A stretch of DNA of 64,000 bases, taken from positions 124,001 through 188,000 of the forward strand of contig JAJEKV010000249.1 in NCBI GenBank assembly GCA_021234155.1, written 5' to 3'. The stretch is from Isoetes taiwanensis. Taxonomy: Eukaryota > Streptophyta > Lycopodiopsida > Isoetales > Isoetaceae. The notes under the pieces were generated by a model that was not told where the DNA came from, ran no database searches, and saw only the letters and a program-made list of their open reading frames with translations. Position 1 is the first letter of the stretch. Each line of letters starts with the position of its first letter. Below, in pieces: positions 23,856 to 33,679 of this stretch. Made by a program: the position numbers and the translations under genes.

Positions 23856-24350
23856 CTAGATATTCCCATCATTCATAAACTGTTTAAACCCCTGTTTTTG
23901 CAGATAGCTATCTATACAGTTGTACCACATTCTGGGTGCTTGTTTTAGCCCATACACAGCACGTTTCAACTTCCAGACCGTGTTTTCTCCTTTAGGTTCA
24001 AAACCTGGAGCTGGTCTCATATAAACTTCCTCATTTATTTCTGCATTTAGAAATGCTGTACTTACATCCATATGATGTATTTCTAAGTTATTTGCATTTG
24101 CAAAAGCAAGCAAGACCCTGATGCTTGTCAATTTAACTATTGGAGAGAAAGTCTCTTCATAGTCTAAACCTCTCTTCTGTGTGAATCCTTGAGCTACTAA
24201 TCTCGCTTTATATTTTGATTCTCCATTTATCCCTGTTTTTACCTTGTATATCCACTTGCTCCCTATAACATTCTTACCATCTGGTTGCGTAACAAGTTCA
24301 TATGTATGTGTTCTTTCAAATGCATACATCTCTTCCTTCATGGCTGCCAT
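23856..24350 (-). pseudogene. copia RT N-terminal half
   Basis: Encodes the RT fingers and palm: KNVIGSKWIYKVKTG, KARLVAQGFTQKRGLDYEET, LEIHHMDVSTAFLNAEI and VYGLKQAPRMWY. Open for 164 codons, then cut by the insertion. The segment between 24350 and 24576 links it to the integrase frame with stops. Confidence 0.9.
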
Positions 24351-24575
24351 CCATTAATTGTCTGAATTTTCTGAGCTAACAGCCTCAACAAAATTAGTTG
24401 GTAACCCTGGTTCAATAAGAGCCATATGTATATCTAATTCATCATCATTGAGTCTTTTACTTTTTCCACTATCACTTCTGCCATATGTCTCAAGATCTAC
24501 TTGCATTCCTTCCTTGAGTTTTTCAATTTCTGTTTTCCTCCTCCTCTTATTTCTGATTTCAGTGTCATCCCCATG

Positions 24576-26600
24576 TTAAAAGGCCTCCTCATTTTGCATT
24601 TCAGGTTCTATCTCTGATTGTTGCTCATCCCTTGAGTTGCTGACCTGTTTTGCATCAGATAGATTATGATCCATCTCTGATCTTTCTTCAAAATCATCAT
24701 AACTACTTTCCTTGTTTGCATGTTCATCATCCTTTGTTTCTGGAATTACTTTTTGTTCCTTATTCCTGTCCTTGTACACCACGGATTCATTGAAAACAAT
24801 GTCCCTGCTTATGATAATTTGCCTTTTTTCCAAGTGGAACATTCTATATCCTTTGGTATGTTCATCATACCCTACTAAGTAACATTTAATGGCCCTATCA
24901 TCAAGTTTCTTCCTGATTTCCTTTGGCACATGTACATATCCTACACATCCAAATGTTTTAAACATGTCATAGGCTGGTATGTGACCATTCCACATTTCTT
25001 CAGGGGTTTTGCCATTAATACTTGATGTGGGAAGCCTATTTTGAATGTACACTGCAGTTTTAACAGTTTCATCCCAAAGATAATTTGGCATACCTGATTG
25101 TTTAAGCATAGATCGAACTGCATCCAAAATGGTCCTATTCTTCCTTTCTACTACTCCATTTTGTTGAGGTGTGAACCTGCATGTTAGTTGTCTTTTGATG
25201 CCTCGAGCCCTGCAATATTGATTAAATTCCCCTGTTCCTCCTCTGTCAGATCTAATACACTTAATTTTTCTTCCTGTCTGTCTTTCAACTTCTTGCTCAA
25301 AGATTTTGTATGCATTGAATGCCTGATCTTTATGTCTTAAGAGATAAGTTTTGGTTTTTTTGGAAAAATCGTCTATGAAGGTGATGAAATACCTTTTTCC
25401 TGTCATACTAGTTACATTGATTGGACCACATAGATCTGTATAGATCAAATCCAGAATTCCCTTTGCTCTTTTGTGTGATTTAGAAAACCTCACTCTGGTA
25501 TGCTTTCCTAGCAAGCAGCCTTCACAAACAAAATGTTCATCCTTTTGTTGCTCTGCAATAATCATATTGTGCTTGATCATGTACTGAGTGTTGTTTAAAT
25601 GTGTATGCCCTAATCTTTCATGCCAATTTTTTATTGTAGGAGCTGAGATCAAGTTAATAGAACCATCAGATCTTGCATTGTCAAATGCAAATAAATTGCC
25701 AAGTCTCCTTGCTAAGAATTCTAATTCATTCTCAAGAAAGATTTTACAATGTGTTTTCTCAAAACACACTTTGTAACCTAAGTCAACAAGCTGACTAACA
25801 GAAATTAAATTTCTGATAATTGAAGGCACACATAATACATTTCTAAGCTCCACTGGTTTCCCTGAAAGATAAAAAATTTCTAGCATTCCAGCCAGCTCCA
25901 CCTTTTGCATACTTCCATTTCCCATTTGCACAAAACTGGAACCCCTTTTCTCCTTTCCTTTAAGCTTGCTTTCATCTTTTATGACTGATCTTTCAGCTCC
26001 TGAATCTAACACAAGCAAGTCATCCTTAGTTTTTGTTTCATTTATAGACAAAGCTTTCAAAATTTCTGGATCAGTGCTACTTACCTCTATATTTTCGTCC
26101 ATTATTTCTTCTCCTTCAGCTTCTACATTCTTGGCAATATTAATTGTTGAGGTATTTCTTCCCCTTCCTCTTCCCCTTGGATTAAAGCCTCTTCCTCTTG
26201 CAAAATCCCCTCTAGGATTATCACTTCTGCCTCTCCCTCTAGCATAGTCCTTTGGACTAGAGCAGTTAGCTGCCATATGACCATAACCACTGCAATTATA
26301 GCATTTATTCTCTTTCACATTCTTTGGACAATTGTTTTTCAAGTGTCCATAACTATTGCACACATAACAAGGGCCAATCTTATTTCTGTCAGTGTTTTTA
26401 CCCCTGCCCCTTCCAGCAAATAATATTTCAGTTTGTTCATTTGATTCACTAATAAGAGCTTTCTGCTCAAGCTCAGTCTTCACCATTAATTCAGCATTTT
26501 CTCCATTCTTAGCTATGTTTCTGACTAAGGTAGACAAATGCTCATAGTTTGAAAAAGCACGGGCAATGGTCATTACCTGGTGGTCTTGAGTGATCATCAC
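24576..26600 (-). CDS. copia gag C-terminus, protease and integrase
   Basis: A 674-codon frame. Two CCHC zinc knuckles (CYVCNSYGHLKNNC and CYNCSGYGHMAANC) at residues ~78-110, an arginine/glycine-rich linker, the aspartic protease motif LDSGAERSVI at ~198, the integrase HHCC zinc finger (HERLGHTHLNN ... CEGCLLGKH) at ~330-370, and the DDE core (IYTDLCGPI, FIDDFSKKTKTY, NGVVERKNRTI). Its length shows the insertion is young, but it is not continuous with RT. Confidence 0.95.
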   Translation of the reverse strand: MMITQDHQVMTIARAFSNYEHLSTLVRNIAKNGENAELMVKTELEQKALISESNEQTEILFAGRGRGKNTDRNKIGPCYVCNSYGHLKNNCPKNVKENKCYNCSGYGHMAANCSSPKDYARGRGRSDNPRGDFARGRGFNPRGRGRGRNTSTINIAKNVEAEGEEIMDENIEVSSTDPEILKALSINETKTKDDLLVLDSGAERSVIKDESKLKGKEKRGSSFVQMGNGSMQKVELAGMLEIFYLSGKPVELRNVLCVPSIIRNLISVSQLVDLGYKVCFEKTHCKIFLENELEFLARRLGNLFAFDNARSDGSINLISAPTIKNWHERLGHTHLNNTQYMIKHNMIIAEQQKDEHFVCEGCLLGKHTRVRFSKSHKRAKGILDLIYTDLCGPINVTSMTGKRYFITFIDDFSKKTKTYLLRHKDQAFNAYKIFEQEVERQTGRKIKCIRSDRGGTGEFNQYCRARGIKRQLTCRFTPQQNGVVERKNRTILDAVRSMLKQSGMPNYLWDETVKTAVYIQNRLPTSSINGKTPEEMWNGHIPAYDMFKTFGCVGYVHVPKEIRKKLDDRAIKCYLVGYDEHTKGYRMFHLEKRQIIISRDIVFNESVVYKDRNKEQKVIPETKDDEHANKESSYDDFEERSEMDHNLSDAKQVSNSRDEQQSEIEPEMQNEEAF

Positions 26601-27117
26601 TCCTGCTGACCTCTAAATGCAACCAAGTTATCAAATTTCGAAAGAACTCAGTGATATTTTCTTTATCATGATATTTCAGATTTCTTAACTCCCTGTCTAA
26701 AACATCCAATTGTGAAGATGTTTTGTTCTCATAAGTAGCAATCAAATACTTCCATATAGCTCTAGGACTCATACCTCTGACCTTTAGAAGTATGCTGGAT
26801 CCTAGCTTGACAGTAATAATACTTTTAGCTTCAACCAATTTTGCTGCTACACTTATCTCTGAACTTACCTTAGTAAGACTTTCATCATCCTTATCCTTAG
26901 CACTTGAACTTGAAGCAGTTGATCTAACTGCCTCCTTCCTGCTGCTGCTGAGCTGCTCAATCTGCTCAACTTCTCCTGTAACATAGGTCCACAGACCTTC
27001 CACCTCCAACACTTCTTTTATTTTTTCCTTCCACACTTGGAAGCCCCCTGTTCCTTTAAACACATCAACAGCACTAAGAAGAGATGCTCCTAGTCTAGTT
27101 GACATTTTTTCCAACCT
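26542..27117 (-). CDS. copia gag N-terminal part
   Basis: Probable start at MSTRLGASLL (27117), just inside the primer site. Contains FQVWKEKIKEVLEVEGLWTY and YLIATYENKTSSQLDVLDRE, typical of plant copia Gag (UBN2/retrotran_gag). A frameshift near 26600 moves the zinc knuckles into the next frame. Confidence 0.85.
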   Translation of the reverse strand, partial: RLEKMSTRLGASLLSAVDVFKGTGGFQVWKEKIKEVLEVEGLWTYVTGEVEQIEQLSSSRKEAVRSTASSSSAKDKDDESLTKVSSEISVAAKLVEAKSIITVKLGSSILLKVRGMSPRAIWKYLIATYENKTSSQLDVLDRELRNLKYHDKENITEFFRNLITWLHLEVSRSDDHSRPPGNDHCPCFFKL

Positions 27118-27136
27118 GGTTATGCTCTGATACCAA
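27118..27136 (-). promoter_or_regulatory. copia primer binding site (tRNA-iMet type)
   Basis: Minus-strand TGGTATCAGAGCATAACC lies one or two bases inside the 5' LTR. TGGTATCAGAGC is the standard plant copia sequence complementary to the 3' end of initiator tRNA-Met. Confidence 0.9.
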
Positions 27137-27137
27137 A

Positions 27138-27680
27138 TGAAGATTTTACAATGATGCAAAGCCACAAATACTTTCTTCAATGACTTCTAATTTATCTCTT
27201 AGCAATACTTTCCTATCAATATCTAGACAATATTTCTTAACTTAATGCATGAGACAATGAAACAAAATGTTCGAAGCATTAAGGTCTAGAACCATTATAT
27301 AGCTGAATATTTTCATTCGATAGCCCAAGCCTGCATCTTCGACAATACAGCTCAATCATATTTTACATTCTCATTCTTCTTATAGGGCCAGATCCGGCCG
27401 CTTAGGCTTGGATCCGGCCGCTCAGGTCTCTTGATGCTTCCCGCCACTGTTGTATTCACTTGCCAGATCTGTTCCTTGTTACTTGTCCTTCATACATTCG
27501 ACCGATGTAACCTTCTAAATATTTAACCATGTAATCTCCTAACATTTAACCATTAAATAACGTCTAATGGTTAAGCTTCACAATTCAATGGTTCAACTCA
27601 ACAAAACGTCTCCAACTATAGCCCTATATCTTTCTGTGTAGCATTCTCTGTTACTGGATTTAACATTACTATATTCTACA
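27138..27680 (-). repeat. copia 5' LTR
   Basis: 543 bp, TG...CA ends; differs from the left LTR at about eight positions, three of them clustered near the start. Confidence 0.95.
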
Positions 27681-29213
27681 CCCTTTGTTTCAGGCCCCTA
27701 GTACTGGATGCCAGATGTAAGAAACATAATTTCTTCTGGCACCCTGATTTGGCACTAGAAAATTGTGGCTACATGGCCCTCCAACATCCTCACAAATACA
27801 TGCAATGGCTTCAGGCTGGATTCAGAACTTTTGGAGACTTAAGGAATGAGGAAGAGAAATGGTGGCTGACTTGGCAGGAAATAGAACCCAGACTGAAGGG
27901 ATCTGCCTTAGACAGGGACATTTACAATAAGATAATGGAAAAAATAGCCTCTCAGCAGGACTTAGCAGCTAACTCAAATGTTTGGACCCAGAATAAGAAG
28001 GATTGTTATGTAGTTAAAGATATTTACTCTGCTCTTATTGAGCAGAGACCATCTGGAGCCTGTGAATTATGGAATTGTGAAGAAGACATTTTGGCCAAAA
28101 ATTGTAGAAGAGGGTGGAGAAACTATGGCGTACCAAAAATCACTCTCTTCAGATGATTAGTTCGCCATCAGAGCCTTCAAACTAATGCCAGGAGAGCTAA
28201 ATATGATTATGGCACCTCCAGTCTGTGCCCTATGGGGTGTGGGTTGAATGAAGACTCCAATCATGTCTTCCTTTGCCCTATGATTGAAGAAGTTTGGACA
28301 TAGACCTCTCAGCTAAATTTAGGGGCTCCAAGTAACATTTTTCAGTTCCTAAATACAGGTTCTAGGCTTGTCAATACCTGCAGGACCCTTACCTGCTGGA
28401 TCATATGGAGGCATAGAAATATGGTAACTTTGGAGGGGAAAAGACCTAGTATTATCTGGATCAAAACAAATCTGTTAGCCATTATCCAGCAAATAGCTAC
28501 ATCTCACAAAGCTCTCATAGGACCTAAATATGATAAGGACTGGGATCGGATTGGCAAATTTTGAGATACATATAATTTCTTCATTTTAATTCTAACTGAT
28601 TCTGATGGTATTTTACACAGAGCAGCAGAGGAGACTGAAGAATCTGGGAGCTCCTATTAGGTGGCTGAGCAACAATGAAAATGATTATTATATGTCCAGG
28701 GTGGAACTTGAAGATCATTTCATACTTCTAAAGATTGAAATGATCCACTCTATGGCAATTAACAAGCTGTTGAAATGTTCTGAGGTTTGGAGATTCAACA
28801 GCCTCAAGCCTTTCTTCCAATCCCTCTACCATAAGTGTCAACAGAAGAGGGAGGCCCGGGTTCTTATGCTGATGGATTATACTATATTTACATGGAAGAG
28901 CTGGACGAATTTTTGAACAACTTTGGCCGATCTGTTGTGGCTGATCTCACTATGCAGGATTTGCTTCGATGCCAGATTTTGCCTACTGGCTTTATTTAAC
29001 TCTGACTTTTAGTTTATAAGTATATCTGTATGCAGCCAATATGGCTTATATCTTTCCTTATGCTTTTTCATAAGGGAAGACCCTATTTTTTGTGAGGGTA
29101 ATATGTTTTCCTAATATGGAAGATTCTAACATGATGTATTCCATGTAATATGAATCGAAAACCCACCTTCCCTTTAAAATAAAAAATAAAAAATAAAAAA
29201 TAAAAAATAAAAA
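27681..29213 (+). mobile_element. LINE, 3' portion with (AAAAAT)n tail
   Basis: Continues the LINE cut at 18450. 27749-28156 encodes the post-RT region (EEEKWWLTWQEIEPRLKG), ending just before RWLVRHQSLQTNARRA and a zinc-binding segment CPMGCGLNEDSNHVFLCP at about 28226-28280 (zf-RVT, characteristic of plant L1-type elements). A further short frame at 28605-28916 and a 3' UTR follow. The element ends in TAAAATAAAAAATAAAAAAT repeats at 29178-29213. Confidence 0.85.
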
Positions 29214-29217
29214 AACA

Positions 29218-29470
29218 GAAAGAAGGAGGTGACACCTAAGAAGAGATTCAGAGAAGAAACTAGCTCCAGCACCTCTTTGTTCAATGATCCATCAAGCACA
29301 GACTTTCAGCCTGTCAAAGTGGCAAAGAAAAGAATAATAAGGAGTGCTACTAAGTCATGTGGTCAAAAACCAATAGACAAAGGTATTTATTAGTATTTTC
29401 TCAATTGATTTAGTAGCTTCATTTTTGTTTATTCCTTACAGATCCAGTTAATGTAGATAAGGTAAGTCCA
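29218..29470 (+). other. Exon-like basic peptide segment, unidentified
   Basis: Downstream of the LINE tail a plus-strand frame reads VTPKKRFREETSSSTSLFND and KVAKKRIIRSATKSCGQKP, followed by GGTATTTATT...TTCCTTACAG, a plausible short intron, and DPVNVDK before GTAAGT. A basic, serine-rich, nuclear-looking peptide of unknown identity. Confidence 0.3.
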
Positions 29471-29984
29471 ATGAAGTTTTCACACTTAATTCTTGAAGAG
29501 AGTCCTCAGATAACCACTAAATCAGCAGTTAATTAATTTAACATTGAGATATGAGATGTACTACCTTACTTAAGATTTTTTTGCTATAGACAATACCTGT
29601 GATGATGTTGTAGATTAACATTGTCCAACATTATTTTGCCAAGCATAATTTGTCTCAAAAAGTTAAAGGTAAGTAGCATTTCAGCATAACATTCACTCTG
29701 ATGTGTATACAACTTACAACAACCAAATGATTATCTCCAATGAACACTCCACTTAAAAAATTTAAGCAGTCTTTCAACATGTGTGTAAGAGTTTTATTTG
29801 TAGACTAACCTAAGTTGTATATTTGTGTTTGAATTCCATTCACTTGTGTTTGAGTTGAAATTAAAATTGAATATTGTGTGTGAATTGAAATTGAAATGAA
29901 TGTGTGTTTGAATTGAAACTGTATATGAATTGGAATTGTAAGCTGTAATTAGAATGAGTGTTTGTAAAACATAGATCACATTCA

Positions 29985-30112
29985 TAACAAAAAATGATAT
30001 TGCAAGGGTTACAAATTAGTGTAATATTGAAAATGATATTGCAAGGTTTACAAAGTTTACAAAACAAAAAATAATATTGCAAGGTTTACAAAACAGATAT
30101 TACATTCATAAG
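29985..30112 (+). repeat. Diverged tandem repeat (ATATTGCAAGG)
   Basis: AATGATATTGCAAGGGTTACAAA-like units occur three times within about 110 bp. The neighbouring 29850-29960 is low-complexity GAATTGAAATTGAAA. Confidence 0.6.
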
Positions 30113-30266
30113 AAAACAATGTTTTACAAAATCTCTGCACCTAAGGGGAAAATTGGTGCAGTATTAGTCTTGAACAGGAAAGTAAGTTTTTAAGTTGCCT
30201 CAGACATAAGTTTTAAAACTTAATTCATCACTTAAAATTACACTTAGTTCATCACACTTAGCTTGA

Positions 30267-30458
30267 TCACTTGAATATATTCTTCACAGTACCCATCATA
30301 TGCAGCTTCTTCTCCAACCACTTTTCCATGGTAACATCATCCTCCATGGGGCTGTCTGGGCTTTGTGGAGACAATAGCTTCCTCTGTGATGGAAAAAGTA
30401 TCTCACGCACTGGTGAAATCACCATTGTGCTCAATTCTCGACCTGCAAACCTAAACAA
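30267..30458 (-). other. Short unidentified ORF
   Basis: A 63-codon minus-strand frame containing MVISPVREILFPSQRKLLSP and MEDDVTMEKWLEKK. Codon-like and hydrophilic, but no family recognised and no flanking exons. Low confidence as a gene. Confidence 0.2.
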
Positions 30459-30819
30459 GTAAATAAAAATTTATTTCTGCAAGCAAATTGGGCAAGCTAA
30501 CACTTAAAAGTGCTCAAGGTAGTTGTTATTCGCTCAGACTCAGCCACTGCAACTGGAACTTGAGGATCTGCATGATGAAGCAATGGTTAAAATTATGTTC
30601 TACCTTGTTCATAATTAACCAGCATATTACAATGGTTTGGAATCATATTACAATGGTCTACAATCATATTACAATGGTCTAAAATTTATAATTAAAAAGA
30701 ACAACTAGTCAGTTCTCTTCTGCTTCCCATGTGCAGAAGTCTTAGAGTTTCTTCTTCTACTGCTTGGATTCAGCTCACTTGATGTAGGTTGATATGAGTT
30801 TGAGCAATCAATGCACTGT

Positions 30820-30823
30820 TAGT

Positions 30824-30873
<50 letters not shown>
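30820..30873 (+). repeat. (CAG)n microsatellite
   Basis: About 16 uninterrupted CAG/GCA units, followed by TAGTAGTA. Not inside a recognised coding frame. Confidence 0.95.
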
Positions 30874-30878
<5 letters not shown>

Positions 30879-31057
30879 TATTGAATCACGCCCCATAAGA
30901 CCCTTAAGGCCAAGAAGCAGCATTTTACATCAAATTCACAGTTTTAGAAGTAGTGATCTATGACGTTCAATATCCAAAATAAATTCACCTAACTTTCTTG
31001 GATCACTTTGTAATAGTGAAAACAATGTCTTTTCTATCACTGCATGTTGATCTCTTA

Positions 31058-32036
31058 TGCCATTGTATTGTTCTCACACTCTATAAAAACATGTTGTTCA
31101 TTTTCAATCTGTCCCGAGTCACATAATGTACAAACTCTTTCTTCTTGTGGAAAACGACTCCATCTACCTGTTTCAATTTTTAGTTTTTGAGAACTTGTAC
31201 GATACCTGGCAATTGTTCTCCTTATAGACATTGAAATGGGGCAATCTTGTTCCACAAACATAAGCATTGGATTTACTTCACTTCTATAGAAATCCATTTT
31301 CGTCCCTTCTTTTTGCCATATGTTTTGCACAACCTTGTTTTTCACAAGATCTCTAATGCTGATATCTGTATTTGGCCAATCTTCTTCTTCAATTTCTCCA
31401 CTTGTCGGACCATGCAGTCAGATTTTTGTACCATCCACTAGCTTTTGAGTCTGCAAGAGCCAAGTGTGGCAGTCTTGTTAGCTCTCTTATATATACAATG
31501 TACCTTAGTTTCAAACAAAGAGCCTCGGCCTCCAGTGGCATCATCCCAGTCTCAGCTAAAAGAATAAAATATGACGTTTGAATTTCCACTCCCAGTTCTT
31601 CTTGTAGAAAAAGCTTAAGCACACTTATCTACATTAGTCTAGAGACGCGAAGAGATTGATGGCCCCCAAATCTGAGTTCCATATAGATGACAGTTTGGAC
31701 TAAAGCTTTAAAAGCATCTTTTTCATAATCCATCCATGTATGCCGGCTCCACGACATCTATTTAGCATGGCATAGAGTGCCTTCTTGCCTCTAGCCATTC
31801 TCTTCTTTACACATTCCTTCTAATTGTAATTCGAGCTAACTTCTCGGCCTAGGTATTTGTCAGAGTCGATTATCACAACACTTTCTCCTTTGTATGTGAA
31901 CATCTGGCCTCTGATGTGTACTAAATATCATTGCTTTAGTGTTACTCATGTTGACTTTCATGCCTTTGATATCACAAAAAGCTTCCAAAGTGTAAGCGGT
32001 GTTGTAGCCCTTCTGGAGTGTTTGACATTAGTACTA
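31058..32036 (-). mobile_element. LINE fragment (RT to C-terminal zinc region)
   Basis: Read on the minus strand: VLMSNTPEGLQHRLH just after where the RT YADD should be (about 32035), then FCDIKGMKVNMSNTKAMIFS, a TSYFILLAETGMMPLEAEAL block (31389-31622) and RYRTSSQKLKIETGRWSRFP with CTLCDSGQIENEQHVFIEC (31055-31345). This zinc-binding end and the ELGxxPLxAEAL block mark the non-L1-type LINE lineage also seen at 60.9-62.8 kb. Frames change several times; the 5' part is absent. Confidence 0.8.
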
Positions 32037-32038
32037 CA

Positions 32039-33019
32039 CTAGAAAATTGCCCACCTTCAGTGGGCAGTCCATGTGATTATAGACAAAGAATGTAAGAAAT
32101 AGTTGTAGTTGTAGAATATTAAAATATATTAATTTGTGTGTTATGCAAAGGTATTGTGATTAAACAAAACTTGTAAGGATCCAAGGCAAAGAGCCAAGGA
32201 GCAATAGGTAATTTGACCATTTGTTTTCTTTGGTTTAAAGACGCATATTTTGTATCCAATGGCATGTGACGCCGTAGGATGAGGGTCGGCCATGGGGCCA
32301 GAGTGAAAGCGGGAACACTCTAGGTTGACAACTGATGCTAGGGGACAGACAACCGTTCATGTGGTTCGACAGCGAGGATTTTCTAATTATTATGTATAGA
32401 AAATTGGCTTTCGTTGATATTATTATACTTCCAACATTTTTTAGTCTTTCATTGTAATAGGGACATATTGTGTGAGTGTTGTGGTGCTTGATGATTTATT
32501 ATGATGGATAAACTAGCTGGTATTTACGTGGCACAAAATGCAGGCAACTTCTGTGATTTTAGACAATGTGTTTGTTATTTGTTTTGTTGGATTTTTCTTC
32601 CATTATGTTGGCAATGTTTTGGGTTATTCTAGTCCATTGTATGGTCCCATGGCTATTGGCCTCCGTGGACATTAAAAATCCTATTCTATTCTATTTTTCA
32701 ATTTATAGGCTTTGACATTAGTTAACATAATTCAAAATGACCCACAAATTATAAAACAACATATGTGTATGCATAAGACAAAGGGCTAATTCCCTTTCCT
32801 TCATGATTGATCGTTGGTGTAGAAGATAGGTACAACACATATTGCTTCAACATGCAAGGAAGGTGGATACAACACATCTTGCGTCAACATGCACCACTTC
32901 TCAAAACCCTCGAAGGATGCATTTAAAATTGGATTGGATGCATACTATTTTGTTGTGACTATTAATACTTCATTCTTGTGGTACAATCGCATGGTATGCC
33001 AAGGTGGGCAATTTTCTAG
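32039..33019. mobile_element. TIR DNA element (CTAGAAAATTGCCCACCTT)
   Basis: Left end CTAGAAAATTGCCCACCTT (32039) and its exact inverted copy ending at 33019. Similarity extends about 50 bp inward (CCATGTGATT/CCATGCGATT). About 980 bp, no transposase frame, so non-autonomous. The left edge abuts the LINE fragment. It contains at least one unrelated LINE tail (32643-32697). Confidence 0.75.
32643..32697 (+). repeat. LINE 3' end with stem-loop and (CTATT)n tail
   Basis: GGTCCCATGGCTATTGGCC, CTCCGTGGACATTAAAAATC, then CTATTCTATTCTATTTTT. Same 3' signature as 51.5, 53.5 and 60.9 kb. Confidence 0.75.
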
Positions 33020-33085
33020 TAAAATATATAGTATGCTTAATTTTTTTCCTGATCTTCGGTTCGGCAAAGCACTGCCTTACAGGAG

Positions 33086-33679
33086 CGTGAAATTGAATTG
33101 GACGGACAAATTGGTGCTCCTGGTATGCTTTTCCATGTCCCTAAGATGCTACAAACTGCTGCTATCATGAAACACGGAGTTGAGTTAGGAAGGCAGACCT
33201 TTGCACAAGAGGGATTCCTAGGCGCATCTAGCATGGACAAAAAAGATGTAGAATTACCAATCAGTATGCCCCCGCTGGAGACCACTACCCAGTTTCATGA
33301 GCCTTCACAATCCAATACGCACCAGAGTGTTTCGTTTTATCATGGATTAGATTCAGAAACACCAAAACATAGGCATCCTAATGACCTAAGTTTCCCAACA
33401 CATGCTTTGCAACATGGCCCTTTCTCGCTACCATTATCTTCTACAGCCATGGAGGCAGAAGGTACTATGAGGGCGGGTGGGAAATCCGTGCGAGCAATAC
33501 CATCCCCATTAATTGGGACACAAGCAACTAGAAGGCAAGGGATGGGGCAAGCTTGGCGTACTAATGACATAATGACTAGATTATCTCGTCCTCGCTCCTC
33601 TGAGTGGATTAAGCAGATGGTTGTGCCAACCAATGTCTCCGCAAATGGAGGAATCCCTCATCTTTCTGAATCAGAATAA
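33086..33679 (+). CDS. Unidentified ORF, ~195 codons
   Basis: The longest non-transposon plus-strand frame in this area. It is open from an AG at about 33081 (CTTACAG), giving EREIELDGQIGAPGMLFHVP before the first Met at 33098, and it ends at 33679. Hydrophilic, Ser/Pro/His-rich, with no recognised domain. Possibly a captured exon or the 5' region of the adjacent LINE; no start context or partner exons support either. Confidence 0.35.
   Translation, partial: REIELDGQIGAPGMLFHVPKMLQTAAIMKHGVELGRQTFAQEGFLGASSMDKKDVELPISMPPLETTTQFHEPSQSNTHQSVSFYHGLDSETPKHRHPNDLSFPTHALQHGPFSLPLSSTAMEAEGTMRAGGKSVRAIPSPLIGTQATRRQGMGQAWRTNDIMTRLSRPRSSEWIKQMVVPTNVSANGGIPHLSESE

Larger units (their letters stand above)
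20546..23857. mobile_element. ~3.3-kb insertion inside copia RT
   Basis: The copia reading frame stops matching at about 23857 (after MNDGNI) and resumes at about 20545 with only one or two residues missing. The interrupting sequence contains the MITE, a GGGCCCTTCGGGCCC hairpin, a tRNA-like segment and the P0 pseudogene. The two copia edges, read together on the plus strand, are GAGAATG-TA and TA-GATATTCCC, consistent with a TA duplication. The class of the carrier element is unresolved. Confidence 0.7.
18451..27680 (-). mobile_element. Ty1/copia LTR retrotransposon, complete ends, nested insert
   Basis: Bounded by two 543-bp LTRs (18451-18993 and 27138-27680), each starting TGAAGATTTT and ending ATTCTACA, with a CCCTT target duplication. 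It is oriented on the minus strand: gag (about 27117-26542), protease and integrase (26600-24576), reverse transcriptase (24350-23856, resuming about 20545), RNase H (to 19574). That is the copia order, integrase before RT. A tRNA-iMet type primer site and a polypurine tract lie inside the two LTRs. By eye the LTRs differ at about eight positions, so the insertion is fairly recent. The coding region is broken by frameshifts and by a ~3.3-kb insertion in RT; excluding that, the element is about 5.9 kb. It sits inside a LINE. Confidence 0.95.

Noticed and set aside
20546-23857. Helitron (TC start after the MITE, CTAG near 23856-23859)
   Set aside because: The flanks do not show insertion between A and T, and the copia edges fit a TA duplication better; left unclassified.
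18446-27685. An autonomous, active copia element
   Set aside because: LTRs, primer site and integrase are well preserved, but RT is split by 3.3 kb and there are frameshifts near 26600, 24400 and 19870.
30820-30873. Polyglutamine-coding repeat
   Set aside because: The CAG run is not in a supported open frame or next to recognisable exons.
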